From Candidatus Cloacimonadota bacterium (GTDB taxonomy: Bacteria > Cloacimonadota > Cloacimonadia > Cloacimonadales > TCS61): a DNA stretch of 5,208 nucleotides. The DNA is taken from contig DAOUVH010000107.1 of assembly GCA_030667725.1 (NCBI GenBank), positions 1-5,208 on the forward strand, in the 5' to 3' direction. Shown here in pieces: positions 1 through 4,787 of this stretch. A program made the position numbers and the translations under genes. The notes below the pieces were generated by a model that was not told the origin of the DNA, made no database searches, and saw only the letters and a program-made list of their open reading frames with translations. Position 1 is the first letter of the stretch. Every line of letters begins with the position of its first letter.

Positions 1-615
1 CTGATCACTACTTTTTATTTTGGTAAGAAGAAAAATGACCGTACATTCTTATTCCCACCAATTCTTAGGCAATCTGTAATAGAAGCTAAACCATCTGTAG
101 GGGATCACATTCTGGTCTATGCCACACAGGAATATGACACATTGATCGAATATTTGAAAACCTATAACAGAGAAAAATTTATTGTTTATGGCTTCAATGT
201 AGATAAGATCGAAGGAAATCTTACTTATAAATCTTTCAGTAGAAGCGGATTTCTGGATGATCTGGCAGGATGCAGAGCAGTAATCGCAACAGCCGGATTT
301 ACCTTAATGACAGAATCCTTCTATTTAGGGAAACCTTATCTGGCTCTGCCTATGAAGGGGCAGTTTGAGCAGGTATTAAATGGTTTAATGCTGGACGAAT
401 TGGAGTACGGCAAAAGTGTACTCGATCTGAAAAAAGAAAATATCTCAGCTTTTTTGTACGATATTCCAGAATATACAAAAAATCTGAAAAACTATGAGCA
501 CAAAGATAATAGTGCCATTACTGAAATGCTGGACTTGATCCTGGTTAACGATTGTCAGTTGCTTCTCGACTTTCATGATAAACGTAAAACAATATTTCAT
601 TTTGACGAAAAGTAA
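1..615 (+). CDS. MJ1255-type glycosyltransferase, C-terminal part (5' truncated by window edge)
   Basis: The reading frame is open from the first base to the TAA at 613-615, giving 204 visible residues with no start codon in the window. The sequence resembles the GT-B-fold glycosyltransferases of the MJ1255/VC2487 group (Glyco_trans_1_3 type, related to MurG-like enzymes), which transfer a sugar from a nucleotide-sugar donor on the cytoplasmic side. Visible support: the PPILR segment at residues 19-23, typical of the linker into the second Rossmann domain; the strand HILVY at 36-40; and the donor-site block at residues 96-127 (ATAGFTLMTESFYLGKP followed by ALPMKGQFEQ), where the conserved Gly, Glu and the GQFEQ stretch would contact the nucleotide sugar. 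The last ~60 residues are less conserved. Sugar and acceptor cannot be told. A TTG at 142 is internal and should not be taken as the start. Family call is fairly sure; substrate unknown. Confidence 0.8.
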   Translation: MITTFYFGKKKNDRTFLFPPILRQSVIEAKPSVGDHILVYATQEYDTLIEYLKTYNREKFIVYGFNVDKIEGNLTYKSFSRSGFLDDLAGCRAVIATAGFTLMTESFYLGKPYLALPMKGQFEQVLNGLMLDELEYGKSVLDLKKENISAFLYDIPEYTKNLKNYEHKDNSAITEMLDLILVNDCQLLLDFHDKRKTIFHFDEK

Positions 616-618
616 TGA

Positions 619-660
619 GAAGAAAGAATCTTGCTATTCCTGCGGGATGATAAAAAGAAT
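619..660 (+). pseudogene. Short relic resembling the N-terminal strand of the Nudix gene
   Basis: Translated from 619, this stretch reads EERILLFLRDDKKN, very close to EEILLFLRDDKQ in the intact Nudix gene (codons from about 1770). The differences in the shared ILLFLRDDK block are mainly third-position or silent (ttg/ctg, cta/ctt, cgg/cga, gat/gac), which suggests a once-coding copy. The likeness runs back to a shared TAATGA at 613-618, but with a one-base difference in length, so the frame is broken. It has no start codon of its own and diverges from the Nudix gene after about 660. Alternatively it is a copy of a dispersed non-coding motif, since a similar string also occurs at 843-862. Confidence 0.45.
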
Positions 661-704
661 GAGTTCTGCATAATAGAGTGTTTTTGTAAGAAAATAAAAA
701 ATAG

Positions 705-838
705 TGTCTTTGCGAGTTTGTCTTCTTGCTGTTACTAATGAAGCAATCTCTTGTTTCTGTAGGCGACATTGTGCAATGTCGCTTTCGAGTTTTAGATTTC
801 TTCGTGAGAATTCCAATATAAGAAATCTCGCAATGACA
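705..838. mobile_element. MITE-like repeat with terminal inverted repeats and central hairpin
   Basis: The 134-bp segment is bounded by TGTCTTTGCGAG at 705-716 and CTCGCAATGACA at 827-838, which are inverted copies of each other at 11 of 12 positions. Its centre holds a perfect 9-bp stem (763-771 with 774-782, 2-base loop), placed almost exactly midway. A further inverted pair, AGATTTCT at 794-801 and AGAAATCT at 821-828, lies in the right half. The end sequence and the GAAGCAATCTC inside (740-750) match from memory a class of dispersed palindromic repeats common in environmental bacterial genomes. It encodes no transposase and no clear target-site duplication is seen. An open frame runs through it into the lipoprotein gene but is not protein-like. 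Confidence 0.65.
763..782. repeat. Perfect hairpin at the centre of the MITE-like element
   Basis: GCGACATTG at 763-771 is followed by the loop TG and its exact reverse complement CAATGTCGC at 774-782. The 9-bp stem sits at the midpoint of the 705-838 element and is followed by TTTCGAG rather than a T-run, so it is better explained as part of the repeat's fold than as a terminator. Confidence 0.75.
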
Positions 839-871
839 ATTAGGAATTCTGCTTATCCTGCGGAAAAAAAT

Positions 872-879
872 GGAGATGG
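872..879 (+). promoter_or_regulatory. Ribosome binding site that decides the lipoprotein start
   Basis: GGAGATGG lies just upstream of the ATG at 884, with the GGAG core at 872-875 and 8 bases to the start codon. This, together with the signal peptide that begins at that ATG, fixes the start and excludes the open upstream extension that runs back to 704. Confidence 0.7.
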
Positions 880-883
880 TAAT

Positions 884-1720
884 ATGAAAAATTTAATTCT
901 GATAATTTCGTTGATATTATTTATGAGCTGTTCCAATAAACAAAAGGAAGAAGAAATTCTTTTCAACGAAGCGGTAACGTTGTTTAAGCAAAATACTAAC
1001 ATTGATAGTTTACCCAAAGAAGCTATAACTAAACTTAATGTTATTTTATCAAAATTCCCCGAATCAAAATTAGCTATAAGTATTGAATCAGAGGAAAAAA
1101 AATTATTCGTTAATGATCATGGATTTCTGACATATTATAAAATTTTAGAATTAGATAAGAGTTTAATAAAAAATGAGAAAGCTCAAATTATTTTTGATGA
1201 AGCTTGTGGCTTATTGAGAAACTCAACAAATGAAGATAGTATCTCAGCTCAGGCAGTGTTAAAAATAAAAACGATTATGATAGATTATCCAAAAACAAAA
1301 CTTGCAAAAAGCCTGGAATTAAATGTGCAGAAAATCCCCTTATATAATTCAGAATCATTAACATTTACCGAGTTGATCGAATTAGATGATAAATTAATAT
1401 CGACAAAGAAAGCAAATAAACATGAAATCACAGGAACACTTTCGAACCTTGCAGCTCAAAGTATAGCATATTATAAAACACCCAAAACACATGGAGGGGG
1501 AGGGGGAAGTTTTAAAGGATCAATTGAAGAGTTCGTGAATTTAAAAGATTATGGTAAAAATCCAAATGTTTTAAGCAAAGTGAATAACAAGTATGAAATA
1601 ATCGAACTCCAAGATGATTATTTAATATTACAAGGAAAAAGCAAGTTCTGGAAGGTTCAAATAAAAGTAAATGGTAAAACCGGGGATATTGAGTTAATTT
1701 CCCAAACAAGAAATAATTGA
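884..1720 (+). CDS. Lipoprotein with two ~77-residue repeats and a GGGGGSF pilin-tail-like C-terminal module
   Basis: This 278-residue protein is not a family I can name. It starts with a lipoprotein signal peptide (MKNLILIISLILFMSC), with Cys16 as the predicted lipidated residue and no Asp at +2, so it is probably envelope-anchored. Residues ~25-100 and ~102-178 are two diverged copies of one unit: EILFNEAVTLF matches QIIFDEACGLL, SKFPESKLA matches IDYPKTKLA, and LTYYKILELDKSLI matches LTFTELIELDDKLI. The FPxSKxA pattern is typical of helical TPR-like hairpins. From ~188 (LAAQSIAYYK, then GGGGGSF at 204-210) the tail resembles a module I recall at the ends of pilin-like proteins in FCB-group bacteria. 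Codon use is very AT-rich (many TTA, ATA, AAT), more so than the glycosyltransferase gene, which hints at transfer. The Nudix gene begins 7 bases after its stop, so the two may be co-transcribed. Lipoprotein call is strong; function unknown. Confidence 0.85.
   Translation: MKNLILIISLILFMSCSNKQKEEEILFNEAVTLFKQNTNIDSLPKEAITKLNVILSKFPESKLAISIESEEKKLFVNDHGFLTYYKILELDKSLIKNEKAQIIFDEACGLLRNSTNEDSISAQAVLKIKTIMIDYPKTKLAKSLELNVQKIPLYNSESLTFTELIELDDKLISTKKANKHEITGTLSNLAAQSIAYYKTPKTHGGGGGSFKGSIEEFVNLKDYGKNPNVLSKVNNKYEIIELQDDYLILQGKSKFWKVQIKVNGKTGDIELISQTRNN
1493..1508 (+). repeat. GGAGGG direct repeat encoding the Gly5 run
   Basis: The bases form a short tandem repeat (GGAGGG twice, then GGA) that encodes five glycines in the lipoprotein. 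It includes two G5 runs in an otherwise AT-rich gene, a place where slippage could shift the frame or change the glycine number. Confidence 0.75.
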
Positions 1721-1727
1721 TCTATTA

Positions 1728-2144
1728 ATGAAAAGACTTGGAACAAGCATAATATTCGTTAATGATAAAGAGGAAATCCTGCTTTTCCTGCGAGATGACA
1801 AACAAGGATTACCTTACCGCAATATGTGGGATGTTCCCGGTGGACACGTAGAAGAAAATGAAACTCCCAAAGAGTGCATCGTGCGTGAAATGAAAGAAGA
1901 GATGAACATTAATCTGCAGGATTTCCAACTGCTCTGCCAAAAAGAATTCCATGACAGAATTGAATATACTTATTGGAAAAAAGCTAATCTGATTATCTCT
2001 GAGATCAACCTGATGGAAGGACAGCGATTAAAATGGTTCACACAGCAGGAAGCGGTCTACACAGAACTTGCTTATGGATTTAATGAGATCGTAGAGGAGT
2101 TTTACCAGACAATTATTGTATACAATACTAAAAGCCCGTTATAA
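1728..2144 (+). CDS. Nudix hydrolase (MutT-like)
   Basis: This 138-residue protein is a single-domain Nudix hydrolase, the size usual for the family, predicted to cleave a nucleoside diphosphate linked to another moiety using divalent metal in the cytoplasm. The first strand ILLFLRDD is at residues 17-24 and the substrate-site motif WDVPGG at 34-39. The Nudix box spans 39-61: Gly39, Glu45, Arg53-Glu54 and Glu57-Glu58 are all in the expected positions (GX5EX7REUXEEXGU), but the final conserved glycine is Asn60. The metal-binding glutamates are intact, so it is likely active. The ATG at 1728 is 7 bases after the lipoprotein stop and has no clear Shine-Dalgarno sequence, so translation may depend on coupling. 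Pieces similar to its start and end occur at 619-660 and 4570-4638. The substrate cannot be told: nucleotide clean-up and sugar-nucleotide hydrolysis are both possible. Confidence 0.92.
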   Translation: MKRLGTSIIFVNDKEEILLFLRDDKQGLPYRNMWDVPGGHVEENETPKECIVREMKEEMNINLQDFQLLCQKEFHDRIEYTYWKKANLIISEINLMEGQRLKWFTQQEAVYTELAYGFNEIVEEFYQTIIVYNTKSPL

Positions 2145-2278
2145 GATCGAACTTACAGCTTAATATTTTACCTGATTAACTTTCAATCAATTGGTTTTCC
2201 TAAATTCTTTCTCAATTTACTTCTATACTCATCATCTCAGTTTCTCTCTTTATAATAAACCAATAAATACTAATTTGC

Positions 2279-2308
2279 TTGACATTGAGTTTTTAGTTTA
2301 TTTATTTA
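2279..2308 (+). promoter_or_regulatory. Possible promoter for the glycan-binding protein gene
   Basis: A perfect TTGACA is at 2279-2284, followed after 18 bases by the weak -10-like TATTTA at 2303-2308. It is about 80 bases upstream of the ATG at 2390 and is the only good -35-like string in the spacer. The -10 matches poorly, and this lineage may use a different promoter consensus. Confidence 0.3.
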
Positions 2309-2327
2309 CTAATAAAAAATTTAAGAA

Positions 2328-2341
2328 GAACATTAATGTTC
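2328..2341. promoter_or_regulatory. Perfect 14-bp palindrome, possible operator
   Basis: GAACATTAATGTTC reads identically on both strands. It lies just downstream of the possible promoter and 48 bases before the start codon at 2390, a normal place for a dimeric repressor site. In such AT-rich DNA a chance palindrome is possible, but 14 exact bases with GAAC/GTTC ends is notable. Confidence 0.35.
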
Positions 2342-2389
2342 AAACACCTATGGAAACCGGAAAAAATTTAGAATCATTTGGAAGTTTTC

Positions 2390-3529
2390 ATGAAACAGAT
2401 ATTAACAGTTTTAATTTTACTATTTTGCATCCTGCTATTAATGTCACCCGAATTATTTGCAGAAACAGAGTCGGCAACTTTATCATGGCAGAAACATTTT
2501 TTTTATGATGGTTGGGTAAAGACCTACTCCAGCTCTGAATTAGACAAAGTAAACCCCTTTGAAGAAATTGGACAATACAATGCCGCAAATTTATTTGATC
2601 GGAATAATAGGACAGCCTGGGCAGAAGGCATACCGGGTGACGGCATTGGAGAAGTGATCTACTTCACGATCGGTAAGAAACTGAAGAAGAATATCTTCAT
2701 TGAAAATGGTTACCAAAAATCAGAATCTTTGTATGAAAAAAACAACCGTATCAAAACTGCAAAGCTCACCATCTTCGTCACTTTTATGCTGCCAGGCGAT
2801 GTTACGGAAATCGGCTCGTCTTTACAATGCCGTCAATACGATGAACAGCAGGTTATCAACCTTCTGGATATTTACGGATATCAAAAAATAAAATTCCCCT
2901 TCGATCAGGAAAGACTAAGAGACTTCAGTGCTAAAACAATAGCTCTATTTGAAAAAGACTACCGGGAAGAGATCGAAAGAAGGAATGATTATACATTGGG
3001 GTTTTCCATCGATTGTTATACGGGCTATGTCATACGCTTGGAGATATTGGATATTTACAAGGGCGGTAAATGGAACGATACCTGTCTCACCGATATCTGG
3101 TTCAGTTCAGAGGATGAAATCAAACGTATTCCGGTAAATCAAACTATTACTTCAGTTTTTCAAAACGAAGATGGGAATATCTATATCAACACCGATAAAC
3201 AGGAGAACCTCTCGCTAATAAGTATTACAGAACTGACAGCAAGTGAACCATTCACATTGGAAATCATGCAGGTGAGCCCCGATATGGAATGGGCGCAGAT
3301 CGATCAGATATTTGGTCACGCAGGTACAGGAAGAGTAGAAGAGATCAATCATCTCTACAGCGTTAGGTTGAGACACAGAGTAGATTATTCCCTAATGCCG
3401 GGCGTCTTCGGCATCCATGGCTTTGCCACTAAAAATAACGGCTTATACGTTAATACCAATATGGGGCTCCTCAATCTGAGAAACATATTACGGAAACTGG
3501 AAAGAGATATACTACTGAATGATGAATAA
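2390..3529 (+). CDS. Secreted NADase-type glycan-binding domain protein (discoidin-like)
   Basis: This 379-residue protein begins with a signal peptide (residues 1-24, cleavage likely after LFA at 22-24), so it is exported. Residues ~45-132 resemble the N-terminal part of the NADase-type glycan-binding domain, a discoidin-like fold: AANLFDRNNRTAWAEG at 65-80, GDGIGEVIYFTIG at 83-95, and IENGYQKSESLYEKNNRIK at 104-122. The expected closing part, YVIRLEILDIYKG followed by TCLTDIWF, appears only at 213-238, so the domain carries an insert of roughly 75 residues. The C-terminal ~130 residues (from about 245) match nothing I recognise. The ATG at 2390 is preferred over the in-frame TTG at 2378 because GGAAG at 2380-2384 forms a ribosome binding site five bases before it. 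It stands alone, 119 bases before ompA. A role in binding surface or environmental glycans is an inference from the domain name. Confidence 0.75.
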   Translation: MKQILTVLILLFCILLLMSPELFAETESATLSWQKHFFYDGWVKTYSSSELDKVNPFEEIGQYNAANLFDRNNRTAWAEGIPGDGIGEVIYFTIGKKLKKNIFIENGYQKSESLYEKNNRIKTAKLTIFVTFMLPGDVTEIGSSLQCRQYDEQQVINLLDIYGYQKIKFPFDQERLRDFSAKTIALFEKDYREEIERRNDYTLGFSIDCYTGYVIRLEILDIYKGGKWNDTCLTDIWFSSEDEIKRIPVNQTITSVFQNEDGNIYINTDKQENLSLISITELTASEPFTLEIMQVSPDMEWAQIDQIFGHAGTGRVEEINHLYSVRLRHRVDYSLMPGVFGIHGFATKNNGLYVNTNMGLLNLRNILRKLERDILLNDE

Positions 3530-3616
3530 CAGAATTGTAAGAATAATCTGACAATGTTAATTTCGTAAACAGGTTTATATCATCTGTTGATCTTGCATAA
3601 CTATAAAAATTATGTA

Positions 3617-3634
3617 GTTTAACATTTATTAAAC
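3617..3634 (+). repeat. Small inverted repeat abutting the ompA ribosome binding site
   Basis: GTTTAA at 3617-3622 and TTAAAC at 3629-3634 are exact reverse complements with a 6-base loop. The repeat ends directly before the AGGGAGAG ribosome binding site. The stem is short and AT-rich, so any effect on translation would be weak. Confidence 0.3.
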
Positions 3635-3642
3635 AGGGAGAG
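3635..3642 (+). promoter_or_regulatory. Strong ribosome binding site of the ompA-family gene
   Basis: AGGGAGAG sits six bases before the ATG at 3649. It is the clearest Shine-Dalgarno sequence in the window and supports both that start and fairly high expression. Confidence 0.75.
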
Positions 3643-3648
3643 ATTAAA

Positions 3649-4563
3649 ATGAAAACAAGATTTTTGTTGATGCTATTATTGTTTATTGTGATTCTAAGTG
3701 GAAATCTTTTTGCAGAAGAAAAGGAAGAATTGATTCCCACCTTTGCCGGCAGTAAGCCTGTGTATGATGACGCACTGGGTTATAATGAATTTTATGTTTG
3801 TGTTGGAGACTCAGCTAATGGAAAGCCAGATATTAAGAGGATAGAAGGTTATGTACGTCATAGATTTTGCGGTCTTCCTAAAGGACGTTCTGCTTTTGAA
3901 ATGTTTAAAAATTATGAAGAAGCCATTTTAAAGATGGATGGTACTGTATTCCCGATATCAAATAAAAAAGTATGCATAAAAGCTTTTATGAAAAAGGGTC
4001 ATCCTGGCCATGGTATGATGAACTATGAATATATGCGTTTGAAAGATATAGCTCATACTTATTTCTCCGGAATGATACCTACTGATACAGTAGATCATTA
4101 CATAGCTATTGCAGTAGCTAACGTTGATGGAAAAGGAGTATATTCATTAATAACAGTTGAAACAAAACCAATGGACAAAGGAATGGTATCATTAGAGAAT
4201 TTAGATTCCGGCTTAGTAACAAAAGGTCATATTGCGATTTACGACATCTATTTTGAAACCGGTAAATCTGAAATTAAGGGTGAATCTTACGATGCTTTAA
4301 ATATGATAGCTGAATATTTAAAAGCACATTCTGATAAGCAATATCTGGTGGTTGGTCATACGGATAATGTCGGTGATTTTGATGCAAACATTACACTCTC
4401 GGACGCAAGAGCTAATGCAGTAGTGAATAGTCTGATAGTAGATCATAGTGTTAATAAAGAACAATTAAAATCTCATGGAGTTGGACCTGCTGCACCCGTA
4501 TCAAGTAATTTAACCGATGAAGGAAAAGCAAAGAACAGACGCGTGGAGATAGTTGAGAGATAA
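3649..4563 (+). CDS. OmpA-family peptidoglycan-associated envelope protein
   Basis: This 304-residue protein has a signal peptide (residues 1-22, cleavage after FA) and a C-terminal OmpA-like domain from ~194 to the end. The domain shows YDIYFETGKSEIKGES (198-213), the peptidoglycan-contact motif GHTDNVG (236-242) and LSDARANAV (250-258), and the closing NRRVEI (297-301). Asp239 and Arg254 correspond to the Asp and Arg that bind the diaminopimelate of peptidoglycan in OmpA domains, so it should anchor to the cell wall from the periplasm or outer membrane. The N-terminal part (~31-180), with AGSKPVYD, IEGYVRHRF and FEMFKNYEEAILKMDG, is not a beta-barrel. It resembles the PGSKD/DUF4892-like N-terminus seen in other OmpA-domain proteins, where a similar NYENA string occurs, though I recall this from memory. 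It is probably transcribed alone, as 119 bases separate it from the preceding gene. Its stop codon is followed in frame by a Nudix tail relic. Confidence 0.9.
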   Translation: MKTRFLLMLLLFIVILSGNLFAEEKEELIPTFAGSKPVYDDALGYNEFYVCVGDSANGKPDIKRIEGYVRHRFCGLPKGRSAFEMFKNYEEAILKMDGTVFPISNKKVCIKAFMKKGHPGHGMMNYEYMRLKDIAHTYFSGMIPTDTVDHYIAIAVANVDGKGVYSLITVETKPMDKGMVSLENLDSGLVTKGHIAIYDIYFETGKSEIKGESYDALNMIAEYLKAHSDKQYLVVGHTDNVGDFDANITLSDARANAVVNSLIVDHSVNKEQLKSHGVGPAAPVSSNLTDEGKAKNRRVEIVER

Positions 4564-4569
4564 TTACAA

Positions 4570-4638
4570 ACTGAATTTACATACAGATTTAATGAGATCA
4601 TAGAGGGATTCTATCAGACTCTCATATTATCCCCTTAA
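4570..4638 (+). pseudogene. Relic of the C-terminal end of a Nudix hydrolase gene
   Basis: Translated from 4570, this stretch reads TEFTYRFNEIIEGFYQTLIL, then SP and a TAA stop at 4636-4638. The intact Nudix protein has TELAYGFNEIVEEFYQTIIV at residues 112-131 (bases 2061-2120). Thirteen of 20 residues agree, and about three quarters of the 60 bases do, with many differences in third positions. There is no start codon and no Nudix box, so it is a leftover tail of a paralogous gene. It lies in the same frame as the ompA-family gene, beginning two codons past its stop. Confidence 0.75.
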
Positions 4639-4639
4639 T

Positions 4640-4666
4640 GAGGAAAATTATTAAGATATTTTCCTC
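4640..4666 (+). terminator. Hairpin after the ompA-family gene, weak terminator candidate
   Basis: GAGGAAAAT at 4640-4648 pairs exactly with ATTTTCCTC at 4658-4666 across a 9-base loop. It is followed by TATTTAGAG rather than a clean T-run, so it may slow or end transcription of ompA only weakly. A smaller overlapping palindrome (CTCTA at 4664-4668 with TAGAG at 4671-4675) could compete with it. Confidence 0.4.
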
Positions 4667-4740
4667 TATTTAGAGAAAATAATATATTTATTAATGGTTA
4701 AATTTAACTTTCCGAATCTTAATTGAAAGAATGCAAAAAC

Positions 4741-4767
4741 AAAAGCCTGATCAGAGATCAGGCTTTT
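4741..4767. terminator. Bidirectional intrinsic terminator between convergent genes
   Basis: AAAAGCCTGATC at 4741-4752 pairs perfectly with GATCAGGCTTTT at 4756-4767 around the loop AGA, a 12-bp stem with a GC-containing core. On the minus strand the stem runs into TTTTGTTTTTGC, a good U-tract, and it lies 20 bases past the stop of the minus-strand gene, whose transcript it surely ends. On the plus strand the TTTT at 4764-4767 is shorter, but it could also stop read-through from ompA. Confidence 0.9.
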
Positions 4768-4787
4768 AAGGAATTGATTCTTCTTAC

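Larger units (their letters stand above)
2145..2389 (+). other. AT-rich intergenic spacer
   Basis: The spacer between the Nudix gene and the glycan-binding protein gene is strongly AT-rich. It holds a TTGACA box and a 14-bp palindrome, listed separately. No strong terminator hairpin follows the Nudix gene. An open frame at 2191-2508 crosses the spacer but lacks a ribosome binding site, recognisable composition or family resemblance, and it overlaps the signal peptide of the next gene, so I do not call it. Confidence 0.6.

Noticed and set aside
545..816. Two overlapping minus-strand open frames in the repeat-rich spacer
   Set aside because: Both are antisense readings of the glycosyltransferase end, the Nudix-like fragment and the MITE-like element, with no start signals and no family resemblance.
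704..883. In-frame extension of the lipoprotein gene upstream of 884
   Set aside because: The extension is read through the MITE-like element, is cysteine- and serine-rich and unlike protein, and would bury the lipoprotein signal peptide. The ATG at 884 has its own GGAG ribosome binding site.
2191..2508. 105-codon plus-strand open frame across the spacer after the Nudix gene
   Set aside because: It has no ribosome binding site, its composition follows the AT-rich DNA, it matches no family, and it overlaps the well-supported signal peptide of the gene at 2390.
3548..3615. Promoter-like strings CTGACA and TTGATC before the ompA-family gene
   Set aside because: Neither has a convincing -10 at 16-18 bases, so no particular promoter can be supported, although one is expected in this spacer.
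3471..3740. 89-codon minus-strand open frame spanning the end of the glycan-binding gene and the start of ompA
   Set aside because: It is antisense to two supported genes, covers the ompA ribosome binding site, and its translation looks like AT-rich noise.
4697..4708. 12-bp palindrome GTTAAATTTAAC in the convergent spacer
   Set aside because: It is composed almost wholly of A and T in an AT-rich spacer between gene ends, where an operator is not expected. Chance is a sufficient explanation.
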